A stretch of DNA of 64,000 bases. Source: Xylophilus rhododendri (GTDB lineage: Bacteria > Pseudomonadota > Gammaproteobacteria > Burkholderiales > Burkholderiaceae_C). A program made the translations under genes and the position numbers. The notes beneath the pieces are model-generated. The model worked only from the letters and a program-made list of their open reading frames with translations, was not told where the DNA came from and did not search any database. Location of the stretch: the NCBI RefSeq assembly GCF_009906855.1, contig NZ_CP047650.1:4092001-4156000 (forward strand), given 5' to 3'. Each line of letters begins with the position of its first letter. The stretch's first letter is position 1. Below are positions 38,080-46,749 of the stretch, in pieces.

Positions 38080-39479
38080 GCCATCAGCTCCCGCGGATCG
38101 GTCAGCCGCCCGCGCAGCGCCGAGGCGGCCACCGAGGCCGGGCTCAGCAGGTGGGTGCGCCCGCCCGGCCCCTGCCGGTTCTCGAAATTGCGGTTGGAGG
38201 TGGAGGCGCAGCGCAGGCCGGGGGCCACGCTGTCGCCGTTCATGCCGATGCACATGGAGCAGCCGGACTCGCGCCATTCGAAGCCCGCATCCACGAAGAC
38301 CTGCGCCAGCCCCTCGGCCTCGGCCGCCTGCTTGACCTGGGTGGAGCCGGGCACCACCAGGCCGCGCACGCCGCTGGCGATGTGCCGGCCGCGGAGCACG
38401 CCTGCGGCGGCGCGCAGATCCTCGATGCGGGCATTGGTGCAGGAGCCGATGAAGGCGATGTCGATAGGCACCGAGGCCATGGCCTGGCCGGGCTCCAGGC
38501 CCATGTAGGCCATGGCGGCGGCGATGCGCTTGCGCTCGGTTTCGTCATCGGTCCGCATGCCGTCGGCGACCCGGCCGGTGAGGGCGGCGCTGTCGGCCGG
38601 GCTGGTGCCCCAGGTGGCGCTGGGCACGACGGTGGAGGCGTCCATCTGTTCGCGGCGGTCGTAGTCGCCGGGCCGGTCGGTGAACAGGTCCTTCCAGGCC
38701 CGCACCGCGGCCTCGAAATGCTCGTGCGCGGCGCCCTTCACCCTGTCGCGCAGATAGGCCACGGTGGTGGCGTCCGGCGCCACCAGGCCGAAGCGCGAAC
38801 CGGCCTCGATGGTCATGTTGCACAGCGTGAGACGCGCCTCGATGGACAGCGCCCGCACCGCCGCGCCGTGGTATTCGATCGCCTGGCCCACGCCGCCGCC
38901 GGTGCCGATGCGGTGGATGACGGCCAGCGCCAGGTCCTTGGCGTACACACCCGGCCCCAGCGCGCCCTCGATGGCGATGCCCAGGGTGCGCGGCTTCTGC
39001 ATCCACAGGCTCTGGGTGCTCATCAGGTGTTCGACTTCGGAGGTGCCGACGCCGCACGCCAGGGCACCGAGTGCACCCAGCGTGGCGGTGTGCGAATCGC
39101 CGCACGCCACGGTGGAGCCGGGCAGGATCCATCCCTGTTCCGGCGCCACCACATGCACGATGCCCTGGCGCGGGTCGTCCAGGTCCAGCAGGCGCATGCC
39201 GGTGGCGCGGGTGTTGCGGCGCAGGGCCTCGATCTGCGCGGCGCTCTCGGGGCTGGCGATGTGCACCAGGCGGTCGGCGGTGGTCGGCACATTGTGGTCC
39301 TGCACCGCCACATGGCGGGCCAGCGATCGCAGCCCGCGCCCGGCCTCGGCCATGGCGGTGAAGGCCTGCGGGCTGGAGACCTCGTGCACCAGGTGGCGGT
39401 CGATATAGATCAGCTCGTCGCCGGCCGCGTTGCGGGCCAGGCGGTGGGCCTCCCAGATCTTGTCGAAGAGCGTGGCCAT
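38076..39479 (-). CDS. Aconitase-superfamily large subunit (LeuC-like isomerase/hydratase)
   Basis: The 467-residue protein has the [4Fe-4S] cluster ligands of the family: one cysteine in the SCTNARIEDLRAA loop and two in CSMCIGMNGD, plus VACGDSHTATLGALGAL and RHLVHEVSSPQAF. Together with the small subunit it should dehydrate and rehydrate a hydroxy acid, moving the hydroxyl. It is annotated easily as LeuC, but the sigma54-controlled catabolic context argues for a degradative paralogue such as a dimethylmaleate or methylaconitate hydratase. It follows the Bug gene by 2 bases. Confidence 0.9.
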   Translation of the reverse strand: MATLFDKIWEAHRLARNAAGDELIYIDRHLVHEVSSPQAFTAMAEAGRGLRSLARHVAVQDHNVPTTADRLVHIASPESAAQIEALRRNTRATGMRLLDLDDPRQGIVHVVAPEQGWILPGSTVACGDSHTATLGALGALACGVGTSEVEHLMSTQSLWMQKPRTLGIAIEGALGPGVYAKDLALAVIHRIGTGGGVGQAIEYHGAAVRALSIEARLTLCNMTIEAGSRFGLVAPDATTVAYLRDRVKGAAHEHFEAAVRAWKDLFTDRPGDYDRREQMDASTVVPSATWGTSPADSAALTGRVADGMRTDDETERKRIAAAMAYMGLEPGQAMASVPIDIAFIGSCTNARIEDLRAAAGVLRGRHIASGVRGLVVPGSTQVKQAAEAEGLAQVFVDAGFEWRESGCSMCIGMNGDSVAPGLRCASTSNRNFENRQGPGGRTHLLSPASVAASALRGRLTDPRELMA

Positions 39480-39481
39480 CG

Positions 39482-40465
39482 TCAGTCGAGCTTGATTTCC
39501 GCGGCCTTGACCACCGCCTTGTTCTTGGCGAGGTCGCGCACGATCTCGGCGCCGAAGGCCTCCGGCGGGCCGGGCATGGCGACGATGCCCAGCGAGTTCA
39601 GGCGCTCCAGCATGTCGGGCGCGGCCAGCACCTTGTTCAGCGCCTGGTTGAGCTTGTCGATCACCGGGCGCGGGGTCTTCACCGGGGCGAGCAGGCCGAC
39701 CCAGGAGTTGATCTCGAAATCCTTCAGGCCCTGCTCGATGAAGGTGGGCGTGTCCGGCAGCGAGGGCGCCCGCTGGCGCGAGGTGACGCCGATCGGCCCG
39801 ACCTGCCCGGCCTTGATGAAGGGCATGGCGCCGGCCACGGCGGTGAAGGTCATCGGCAGGGTGCCGCCCACCACGTCGGCCAGGGCCGGGCCGCCGCCCT
39901 TGTAGGGGATGTGCACCAGGTTCGCGCCGGTGCGCTGGCGCAGCATCTCGCCGGCCAGATGGGTGGTGCCGCCGGTGCCGGAGCTGCCGTAGGAGATGCC
40001 GCCCGGGGTGTTGCGCGCCAGGGTCTGCAGCTCGGCGAGATTGGTGGCCTGGACCTTGGGATTGACCACGGCCAGCAGCAGGGCGTCGCCGATCTTGCCG
40101 ATGGGCGCGAAGTCCTTCACCGTGTCGAAGGGCACCTTGGCATAGACATGGGGGTTGATGACCATGGTGCCGTCGTAGCCCAGCAGCAGGGTGTAGCCGT
40201 CGGGCTCGGCCTGGGCCACCAGCTGGGTGCCGATGTTGCCGGCGGCGCCGGGGCGGTTGTCCACCACCACAGGCTGGCCCAGCTGCTGGCCGAGTTTCTC
40301 GGCCACGATGCGGGCGCTGGTGTCGGTGACGCCGCCGGTGGCGAAGGGCACGATCAGGCGGATCGGCTTGTTCGGATAGTCGTGCTGGGCCTGGGCGGCC
40401 GGCAGGGCGGCGGCGAGGGCCAATCCCAGCAGGCAGCGTCGGGAAGTCGTGCGGATGAAGGCCAT
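39482..40465 (-). CDS. Bug/TctC-family periplasmic substrate-binding protein
   Basis: The 327-residue protein has a signal peptide (LLGLALAAALPAAQA) and the Bug start HDYPNKPIRLIVPFATGGVTD. The ligand-pocket loops (GYDGTMVINPH, GSSGTGGTTHLAGEM) are typical. It is the second of two adjacent binding proteins at the promoter-proximal end of the operon, with stop and start only a few bases from its neighbours. It probably delivers the acid degraded by the LeuCD-like isomerase and the lyase, but no membrane permease is encoded here, so it must borrow one or act as a sensor component. Confidence 0.93.
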   Translation of the reverse strand: MAFIRTTSRRCLLGLALAAALPAAQAQHDYPNKPIRLIVPFATGGVTDTSARIVAEKLGQQLGQPVVVDNRPGAAGNIGTQLVAQAEPDGYTLLLGYDGTMVINPHVYAKVPFDTVKDFAPIGKIGDALLLAVVNPKVQATNLAELQTLARNTPGGISYGSSGTGGTTHLAGEMLRQRTGANLVHIPYKGGGPALADVVGGTLPMTFTAVAGAMPFIKAGQVGPIGVTSRQRAPSLPDTPTFIEQGLKDFEINSWVGLLAPVKTPRPVIDKLNQALNKVLAAPDMLERLNSLGIVAMPGPPEAFGAEIVRDLAKNKAVVKAAEIKLD

Positions 40466-40470
40466 GGCGT

Positions 40471-41457
40471 TCACTCCGGCTTGATGTTGCCGCGCTGCGC
40501 GACGGTGGCCCACTTGGCCGCCTCGCTGCGCACGAAACGGTCGAGTTCGGCCGGGCTGCTGAGCACCAGCTGCGCGCCCTGGTCGCGCAGCTGGCCGGCC
40601 ACCGCCGGCTCGTTGCAGACGGCGCGCAGGTCGGCGTTGATCTGCTCGACCAGCGCGGCCGGCAGGCCGGCGGGGCCGAACATGCCGTACCAGCTGAGCG
40701 ACTCCACGCCGGGCACGCCGGCCTCGGCGAAGGTCATGGCATCGGGGAACACCGCCAGGCGCTCGCGTGCCGCCACGCCCAGCACCCGCATGTTGCCGGC
40801 CTGCACATGGGGCAGGGCGGTGAGCACGCTGGTGTAGCCCATGGGCAGGTGGCCGCCGATGATGTCCACCATCATCGGCGCGCCGCCCTTGTAGGCCACC
40901 TCCACGGTCTTCAGGCCCGCGGCCTGGCGCACCAGCTCGCCGGTCAGGCGGGTCTGGCCTTCGGAGTTGCCCACGCCCAGCTCCTCCTTGCGGGCGGCCG
41001 TCAGCAGGTCGGGCAGGGTCTTGTACGAACCCTTGGACGCCACCACCAGCACCATCGGCGAGACGGCCACGTTGGTGATGGGCGTGAAGGCGCTCAGCGT
41101 GTCGTAGGGCAGGGTCTTCATCAGCACCGGGTTGAGTGCGTGCGAGCCCACCACCAGCAGCAGGGTGTAGCCGTCCGGCGGCGACTTGGCGACATGGGCG
41201 GTGCCGATCACGCCGTTGGCGCCGGTGCGGTTGTCCACCAGCACCGACTGGCCCCAGCGGTCGCCGAGCTTCTGCGCCAGCAGGCGGCCGACGATGTCGG
41301 TGCCGCCGCCGGCCGCATAGGGCACGACCAGGGTCACGGGTTTTTGCGGAAAGCGGGCGGCGGGCGTGGCGGCGCGGGCGGCCCAGGGCGCGGCGGCGGC
41401 CAGCAGCAGGGCGCGGCGCGACGGCCGGCCGGCGCCTGGCAGGAAGGCACTGTCCAT
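40471..41457 (-). CDS. Bug/TctC-family periplasmic substrate-binding protein, first gene of the operon
   Basis: The 328-residue protein has a signal with an arginine pair (PSRRALLLAAAAPWAARA) and the Bug core RFPQKPVTLVVPYAAGGGTD, NRTGANGVIGTAHVAKS, VGNSEGQTRLTGELV. The ATG at 41457 is chosen because the longer frame to 41646 would run through the sigma54 promoter at 41496-41511. It shares only a typical family resemblance with the next Bug protein, so the pair may have different ligands. Divergent from the activator gene by 181 bases. Confidence 0.92.
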   Translation of the reverse strand: MDSAFLPGAGRPSRRALLLAAAAPWAARAATPAARFPQKPVTLVVPYAAGGGTDIVGRLLAQKLGDRWGQSVLVDNRTGANGVIGTAHVAKSPPDGYTLLLVVGSHALNPVLMKTLPYDTLSAFTPITNVAVSPMVLVVASKGSYKTLPDLLTAARKEELGVGNSEGQTRLTGELVRQAAGLKTVEVAYKGGAPMMVDIIGGHLPMGYTSVLTALPHVQAGNMRVLGVAARERLAVFPDAMTFAEAGVPGVESLSWYGMFGPAGLPAALVEQINADLRAVCNEPAVAGQLRDQGAQLVLSSPAELDRFVRSEAAKWATVAQRGNIKPE

Positions 41458-41495
41458 CGGTGTTGTCTCTTTCGTTCTTGTGGTGCCTCCTGCAG

Positions 41496-41511
41496 TGCAT
41501 CGGCCGTGCCA
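41496..41511 (-). promoter_or_regulatory. Sigma54 (-24/-12) promoter of the catabolic operon
   Basis: Read on the minus strand this is TGGCAC-GGCCG-ATGCA, against the consensus TGGCAC-N5-TTGCA: the GG at -24 and GC at -12 and their spacing are exact, with one mismatch. Transcription would start near 41485, giving a leader of about 28 bases for the first Bug gene. The gene next door encodes a sigma54-dependent activator, which strongly supports the call. Confidence 0.75.
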
Positions 41512-41575
41512 AACGCGGGCGCCGCCGCAAGTGCTTGATCCGCATGGACGGCCTAGGGTGAGCCCCGAGAGACGG

Positions 41576-41615
41576 ATGTCGCACCGCGCAACCAGAATGT
41601 TGCAGCGCACGACAT
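41576..41615. promoter_or_regulatory. Imperfect 17-bp dyad, candidate upstream activator site
   Basis: ATGTCGCACCGCGCAAC and GTTGCAGCGCACGACAT form an inverted repeat (12 of 17 positions, outer six and inner five exact) around 6 bases. The centre is about 90 bases upstream of the -24/-12 element, the usual distance for an enhancer-type site of a sigma54 activator, and 45 bases before the activator's own start codon, so autoregulation is also possible. Confidence 0.55.
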
Positions 41616-41638
41616 GTGCTTTTCGCCCGAGGCCCGCC

Positions 41639-43231
41639 ATGCACACCGCTTTCGCGGCCGACGCCGCATCCCTGCCGCGGCTCTGTTTCCTGGGCTACCG
41701 CCATCTGCGCGAGTTCTCCGCGCCGGTGCTCGACGAATACCGCGACCGGGCCGACATCGAGCTGCTCGACGCCACGGTGGACGGCGCCGTCGCCCTGGCG
41801 CGCGAGCGCATCCAGCGCGGCGGGGTGGAGGCCTTCGTCAGCGGCGGCGCCAACGGCGGCATGCTGCGCCAGCAGCTGCGTGCGCCGGTGGCCACGGTGC
41901 AGCTCGACGGCATCGACGTGCTGCAGGCGCTGATCGCCGCGCGCCAGCATTCCACCCGGGTGGGGGTGATCGTCTACGGCCAGACCCTGCCCGAACTCGA
42001 TGCGATCAAGGGCCTGCTGAAGATCGAGCTGCAGCAGCATGCCTACCGCACGCCGGCCGAGGCGCAACGGGGGGTGGACGTGCTGCATGCGGGCGGTTTC
42101 CAGGTGGTGGTCGGCACCAGCCTGGCGGTGGAGATGGCCGAGGCGGCCGGCCTGACCGGGGTGATGGCCTATTCGCTCGACAGCATCCGCCGCGGCTTCG
42201 ACGAGGCGATCGAACTGGTGCGTGCCGCGCGCCAGCAGGCCGGCCGGCCGCTGCACCGCCGCCAGCCGGCCCCGGCCTGCGCCCGCCACCACTTCGAGGA
42301 CCTGGAAGGCCAGAGCCCCGACTTCCTGCGTGCGGTGGACACGGCCCGGCGCTTCGCCCGCACCGACCTCACCATCCTGGTCACCGGCGAGAGCGGCACC
42401 GGCAAGGAACTCTTCGCCCAGGCCATCCACAACGCCAGTCCGCGCTCGGCCAAGCCCTTCGTGGCGATCAACTGCGCGGCCTTTCCCGAGAGCCTGCTGG
42501 AGAGCGAACTCTTCGGCTACGAGGAGGGCGCCTTCACCGGCGCGCGGCGCGGCGGCAAGCGCGGCCTGTTCGAGGCGGCGCACGGCGGCACCGTCTTTCT
42601 CGACGAGATCGGCGACATGCCGCTGTCCCTGCAGACCCGCCTGCTGCGGGTGCTGCAGGAGCGCGAGGTGCAGCGCATCGGCAGCGCCAGCCCCACGCCG
42701 GTGGACCTGCGGGTGATCGCCGCCACCCACCAGCCGCTGGCCGAGATGGTGGCGCAGGGGCGCTTCCGCCAGGACCTGTTCTTCCGCATCAACACCTTGC
42801 GCCTGGGCCTGCCCAGCCTGCGTGCCCGCGCGGCCGACGTGATCCCGATGGCCGAACGCCGGGTGCGCCAGTGCCTGGCCCGGCTGCAGGTGCGCGCCGC
42901 GCCGGGCGAGCTGCTGGCGGCCATCCATCCCCTGCTGCAGGGCCATGGCTGGCCCGGCAATGTGCGGGAGCTGGAGAACATCTGCGAGCGGCTGGCGGTG
43001 TTCATGGCGCAGTTCAGCAAGCCCTCGGCGATCGATTGGAGCGGGCTGCCGCATGAATGCCCGGAGCTGTTCGAGGTCGCCCCCGCCACGGCCGGACCCG
43101 CCATGGTCGCGGATCGTGCCGAGCGGGCCCGCCGCACCCTGGAGCAGCACTTCGGCAACCACCAGGCCGCCGCCCTGGCGCTGGGCGTGAGCCGGTCCAC
43201 GCTGTGGCGCTGGCTGCGTTCGACGGCCTGA
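41639..43231 (+). CDS. PrpR-like sigma54-dependent transcriptional activator
   Basis: The 530-residue regulator has a PrpR_N-type sensory domain (residues about 12-200, with [12 protein letters not shown] and [17 protein letters not shown]), a AAA+ sigma54-interaction domain with Walker A GESGTGKE (250-257), the GAFTGA loop (297-302) and [21 protein letters not shown], and a Fis-type helix-turn-helix at the end ([20 protein letters not shown]). PrpR in enterobacteria senses 2-methylcitrate and drives a methylisocitrate-lyase operon; here the divergent operon also contains an isocitrate-lyase-family enzyme, so a similar branched acid may be the inducer. The chosen ATG is at 41639; the upstream frame crosses the promoter. 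Confidence 0.93.
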   Translation: MHTAFAADAASLPRLCFLGYRHLREFSAPVLDEYRDRADIELLDATVDGAVALARERIQRGGVEAFVSGGANGGMLRQQLRAPVATVQLDGIDVLQALIAARQHSTRVGVIVYGQTLPELDAIKGLLKIELQQHAYRTPAEAQRGVDVLHAGGFQVVVGTSLAVEMAEAAGLTGVMAYSLDSIRRGFDEAIELVRAARQQAGRPLHRRQPAPACARHHFEDLEGQSPDFLRAVDTARRFARTDLTILVTGESGTGKELFAQAIHNASPRSAKPFVAINCAAFPESLLESELFGYEEGAFTGARRGGKRGLFEAAHGGTVFLDEIGDMPLSLQTRLLRVLQEREVQRIGSASPTPVDLRVIAATHQPLAEMVAQGRFRQDLFFRINTLRLGLPSLRARAADVIPMAERRVRQCLARLQVRAAPGELLAAIHPLLQGHGWPGNVRELENICERLAVFMAQFSKPSAIDWSGLPHECPELFEVAPATAGPAMVADRAERARRTLEQHFGNHQAAALALGVSRSTLWRWLRSTA

Positions 43232-43232
43232 T

Positions 43233-43874
43233 TCAGTCGGGCCAGGCCGAGCCGCGGATCACGTCGCAGAAGTTGCCCGGCCGAAAGCCCGCTTGCTTGT
43301 CGGCGATCACATCCGCCTTCACATTGCCGAAGGTGGTCTGGGGCTTGTGGCGGATGCCGTCGTGGAAGGCCTGGATGATGTTCTCCTTGAAGCGCTCGCC
43401 GCGTGGATGCGCCCGCACCACCGCCTCGCGTTGCGCCGGGCTGAAGTCGCCGTGGCCGAGGCCCAGCACATCCATCTCCACCCCGGCCGTGACCAGTGCG
43501 ACCACCGGATGCATGTGCCGTGGTATGCCGGGCGTGGTGTGCAGGGCGATGGCGGTCCAGACGGTGTCGATGTCGGCCTGCGCGATGCCGCGGCCGGCCA
43601 GGAAATCGCGGGCGGCATGGGCGCCGTCCACCTCGAAGCGTTCGCAGGCGCTGCTGTGGCGGTGAGTCAGGCCCATGTCGTGGAACATGCAGCCGCAGTA
43701 GAGCAGTTCGGGGTCGTAGCGCAGGCCTCGCTGTTTTCCGGCCAGGGCGGCGAAGTAGAAGACGCGGCTGGAGTGGTGGAACAGCAGCGGCGAGGCGGTG
43801 TCGCGGACCATGTCGGTGATCTCGCGGGCGAGCTGGCTGTCGGGGATGCGGATGCCGTCGATATCGGTGCTCAT
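43233..43874 (-). CDS. HD-domain phosphohydrolase-like protein
   Basis: This 213-residue protein has an HD-type metal site: LLFHHSSRVFYFAAL, CGCMFHDMGLT (the HD pair), then IALHTTPGIPRHMHP and the late VTAGVEMDVLGLG. The arrangement resembles the small HD hydrolases often annotated as cyanamide-hydratase-like or phosphohydrolases, rather than cyclic nucleotide HD-GYP enzymes. The substrate is not predictable. It converges on the sigma54 activator with a 1-base gap and diverges from the GlxA-type regulator, whose target it may be. Confidence 0.88.
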   Translation of the reverse strand: MSTDIDGIRIPDSQLAREITDMVRDTASPLLFHHSSRVFYFAALAGKQRGLRYDPELLYCGCMFHDMGLTHRHSSACERFEVDGAHAARDFLAGRGIAQADIDTVWTAIALHTTPGIPRHMHPVVALVTAGVEMDVLGLGHGDFSPAQREAVVRAHPRGERFKENIIQAFHDGIRHKPQTTFGNVKADVIADKQAGFRPGNFCDVIRGSAWPD

Positions 43875-43970
43875 GGGGCAATGGCCGGTGGTGGGGATGG
43901 CATCGATTCTGGTGAGCGGTCGGCGTGGCGCGTATCGGCGTAGCACGCCATATACTGCCATTTCACGTCC

Positions 43971-44960
43971 ATGCCTGCCGCCGCCGCCCGAATGCCCAAG
44001 ACCGTCGCCATCCTCGCCCTGCCGGGTGTCCAGCTGCTGGATGTCAGCGGACCGCTGGACGTATTCGCCCAGGCCAATGCCGAGGCTGGCCGCGTGGCCT
44101 ACACACTGGCGGTGGTGGGATGCGAGCCCGGGCCGATCCGCAGTTCCTCGGGAGTGCGGCTGCTGCCCGATCTGGTGCTGGGGCAGGCCCATGCACGCAT
44201 CGACACCCTGCTGGTCGCCGGTGCGCCGCAGGCTCCGCGAACGCTGTTTTCCTCGACGCTGCTGGACTGGGTGCGGGCCAGCGCCGGCAAGGCGCGGCGC
44301 TACGGCTCGGTATGCACCGGCGCCTTCGTGCTGGCGGCGGGCGGGCTGCTGGACGGACGTCGGGTCACCACGCATTGGGCGGAGGCCGGCCGCCTCGCGG
44401 CGGACTATCCGCGGGTGACGGTGGAACAGGATGCGCTGTATTTGCGCGACGGCCGGCTGCGCACGGCCGCGGGTGTCACCGCCGGGCTGGACCTGGCCCT
44501 GGCGCTGGTGGAGGAAGACCTGGGGCGCGATCTGGCCCTGCGGGTGGCGGCACAGCTGGTGATGTTCTTCAAGCGCCCCGGCGGGCAGATGCAGTTCAGC
44601 CGCAAGGGACATGCGGGCCTTGCCGGGCGCTCGGGCCTGCAGGAGGTGCAGCGGTGGGTGGCGGCGCATCCGGCATTGCCGCATTCGGTCGCGGCCCTGG
44701 CCGGGCATGCGGGGCTCAGCCCGCGGCATTTCGCGCGGCTGTTCCTGGCCGAGACCGGCGTGACGCCGGCCGCCTGGGTGGAGGCGGCGCGTGTCGCCGC
44801 CGCCCGCACGCTGCTGGAGGCGGGCGTCTGGGCGCCCAAGCAGGTGGCGGTGCAATGCGGCTTCGCCAATGCCGATGTGTTGCGCCGCGCCTTCGCCCGC
44901 CATGTGGGGGTGACGCCGGCCGACTACCGCAAGCGCTTCGGGGTCCAGGCGATGGCCTGA
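43971..44960 (+). CDS. GlxA-type transcriptional regulator (DJ-1/PfpI domain plus AraC helix-turn-helix)
   Basis: The 329-residue protein has an amidotransferase-like DJ-1/PfpI domain (residues about 10-190) beginning VAILALPGVQLLDVSGPLDVF, with a cysteine at the elbow (GSVCTGAFVLAAGGLLDGR). A two-helix-turn-helix AraC domain follows (about 220-325: SVAALAGHAGLSPRHFARLF and VAVQCGFANADVLRRAFARH). Such regulators respond to small metabolites and often control neighbouring genes. A TATACT box at 43951-43956 is a likely -10. With that promoter either ATG 43971 or ATG 43992 (MPKTVAILAL) could be used; the second resembles relatives more. Confidence 0.92.
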   Translation: MPAAAARMPKTVAILALPGVQLLDVSGPLDVFAQANAEAGRVAYTLAVVGCEPGPIRSSSGVRLLPDLVLGQAHARIDTLLVAGAPQAPRTLFSSTLLDWVRASAGKARRYGSVCTGAFVLAAGGLLDGRRVTTHWAEAGRLAADYPRVTVEQDALYLRDGRLRTAAGVTAGLDLALALVEEDLGRDLALRVAAQLVMFFKRPGGQMQFSRKGHAGLAGRSGLQEVQRWVAAHPALPHSVAALAGHAGLSPRHFARLFLAETGVTPAAWVEAARVAAARTLLEAGVWAPKQVAVQCGFANADVLRRAFARHVGVTPADYRKRFGVQAMA

Positions 44961-44975
44961 GGCTGCGTCGGTGGG

Positions 44976-46538
44976 TCAGGCAAAGAAACGAAAGCGCACG
45001 GCCGGGTCCTGCAGGATGCGGGCCGCCACGCCGCGCTCCCAGCGCAGGTAGTCGCGCCAGGCGGCATCGCGGCCCGGGCCGGCGATACGCATGACCGAGC
45101 CGTAGTCGTCGTCGAAGGGGGTGAGCAGCTGCGCGGGCTGCCAGCTGGTTTCGAGGGCGTGGCCGGCTTGCTTCCATGCGGTGGTGCCGCCCTGCAGCCA
45201 GGCCACGGACGCGGCCGGCGCGCGGGCCTGGGCATCGCGCGCGGCCAGTCGGGCGGCGCGGCCGTCGCTGGAGGTGAAGACCACGGTGGCCGGGCTGCTC
45301 AACAGCCGGTCGGCGGGCTGGAGCGAGCTGGGCAGCAGGAAGAAGGCGCCGGGCAGATGGCCCTGCTCGTATTCGGCGCTGGGGGCTATGTCGACCAGCG
45401 TGGCGCGGCCGGCCTCGATCAGGCGGGTGAGCGCGGGGATGTCCAGCGCCCGGCGGTCCGATGGGTTTGAGGGCGCCGATGCCGACGCTTCGGGCGGCGT
45501 GCCGTCCAGCACCAAGGGCTCGGCCTGGTTGAACTGCGCCAGCCAGAAGGCGGTGATGGCGGCGCGCAGGCCGTGCGGTTCGTCGATCAGCACCACCCGG
45601 GCGCCGCGGGTGCCGACGAGGTTCTCGAAATGCATCAGCAGCTGGCCGGCCGCCACCCGGCGGGCGCCGGCGGCCACCGGGCCGTCCAGCCGCAGGTCGA
45701 AGAGATAGGTGCTGCGGGCGGGGTCGGCCTGGAAGCGTTCCAGTGCAGCGCCGTCCACCCGCGCCAGGCCGTATTTCTGCACCAGTGCATCGGCGCGCTG
45801 GCGCAGGGCGGCGGGTGTGTCCTGCGGGATGTCGTCGGTCGCCCGGGCGTTCTGCACCACCGGCGATCCGCGCAGGCCCCAGGCCATCACGCCGTCCTCG
45901 ACGAAGGCGACCGAGGGCGCGCCCAGCAGGCGCAGCGTGGTCGCGCCGATGATGCCGCGGGTGCGGCTGAAGCAGTTGACGGCCCAGAGCCGGTCCGGCT
46001 CTGCAGCGGCCAGGCGGCGCAGCGCGGCTTCGGTGCCGGGATAGTTGCGTGCGCCCGCGATGCTGAGAAAGGCGTATTCGCTGCCGGGGCGTATGTCGAT
46101 GAGGGTGGTGGGCCGGCCCTCGCGCAGCCGGGCTTCCAGGCCGTCCGGCGACAGGGTCGGCGTGCGGTAGTGCTGGCGTGCCAGGTCGCCGAAGGACTTG
46201 ATGAGGGCGCCATAGCCGTCGATGGTGGCCCGGCCCTGCGCCACCCAGGCGGCGAGGCCGCCCCGCAGCCGGCGCACATCGGTCCAGCCCAGGCGCAGCA
46301 GCAGGGCCTGGGCCCGCGCGGCGGCGCCGCCCTCGCGGTCGTCCTCGTCGTAGAGCACGACCGGCGTGTCGCGGCGCGGCACGAAGTCGGGCAGCTGCAG
46401 CTCCAGGCCGCTCAGCGCCGCATGGCGGGCCAGCGCCAGGTGCGGTCCCAGGGCCTGGCGGGCCTCGCGCACGTCGAGCAGCGCCAGTTCCTGCGGGTCT
46501 TGCAGCAGGGCCTGCAATGCGTCGGGCGAGAGGGGCAT
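44976..46538 (-). CDS. Four-domain rhodanese-like sulfurtransferase
   Basis: The 520-residue protein consists of four rhodanese-like modules (about 3-105, 128-235, 255-360 and 400-510), each with an LxDxR-type strand (ALLDVREARQA, TLIDIRPGSEYAF, YLFDLRLDG, TLVDIAPSAEYEQGH). Only the second keeps a catalytic cysteine (Cys189 in VNCFSRTRGIIGA); the equivalent loops in the others read DEDDREG, DEPHGLR and SSDGRAA. So one module can carry persulfide, and the rest are structural or regulatory. No signal peptide. It lies near a SoxC-type gene, fitting a role in sulfur handling. ATG 46538 is preferred to a GTG six codons upstream. Confidence 0.88.
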   Translation of the reverse strand: MPLSPDALQALLQDPQELALLDVREARQALGPHLALARHAALSGLELQLPDFVPRRDTPVVLYDEDDREGGAAARAQALLLRLGWTDVRRLRGGLAAWVAQGRATIDGYGALIKSFGDLARQHYRTPTLSPDGLEARLREGRPTTLIDIRPGSEYAFLSIAGARNYPGTEAALRRLAAAEPDRLWAVNCFSRTRGIIGATTLRLLGAPSVAFVEDGVMAWGLRGSPVVQNARATDDIPQDTPAALRQRADALVQKYGLARVDGAALERFQADPARSTYLFDLRLDGPVAAGARRVAAGQLLMHFENLVGTRGARVVLIDEPHGLRAAITAFWLAQFNQAEPLVLDGTPPEASASAPSNPSDRRALDIPALTRLIEAGRATLVDIAPSAEYEQGHLPGAFFLLPSSLQPADRLLSSPATVVFTSSDGRAARLAARDAQARAPAASVAWLQGGTTAWKQAGHALETSWQPAQLLTPFDDDYGSVMRIAGPGRDAAWRDYLRWERGVAARILQDPAVRFRFFA

Positions 46539-46699
46539 GGTGGGTCCTGGAAACACGGCGGCTGCGGTGAACAGCCGGCCAATCTAGGCGCCGCCCGTGT
46601 GGCGGCGAAGGATGTTTTGGTCATATCCGCATGCGGATTGATCGCAAGGTGGAAGGGAGTCGGGCGCCTAGCATGGGCTCGTCTCCTTCGAGTTGGGTG

Positions 46700-46732
46700 G
46701 CCGGTCTCCTTCGGGAGCCGGCTCTTTTTTTC
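46700..46732 (+). terminator. Terminator-like hairpin in the desaturase leader
   Basis: GCCGG-T-CTCC pairs with GGAG-CCGGC around a TTCG tetraloop (one bulged T) and is followed by TCTTTTTTTCT. This is a full intrinsic terminator, yet it ends only about 18 bases before the desaturase ATG in the same orientation. It may stop transcripts from upstream or act as an attenuator in the desaturase's own leader. A second small hairpin (CTCG-7-CGAG, 46678-46692) precedes it. Confidence 0.75.
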
Positions 46733-46749
46733 TAAGAGACACCCACGCC

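Noticed and set aside
38076..39479. Biosynthetic leuC with leuD
   Set aside because: No leuB or leuA nearby, divergent LeuD motif, and a lyase-containing sigma54-controlled operon; a degradative paralogue is more likely, though only phylogeny can settle it.
46612..46732. Known riboswitch in front of the desaturase
   Set aside because: The leader does not show the conserved core of any riboswitch class I can recognise; only the hairpins are supported.
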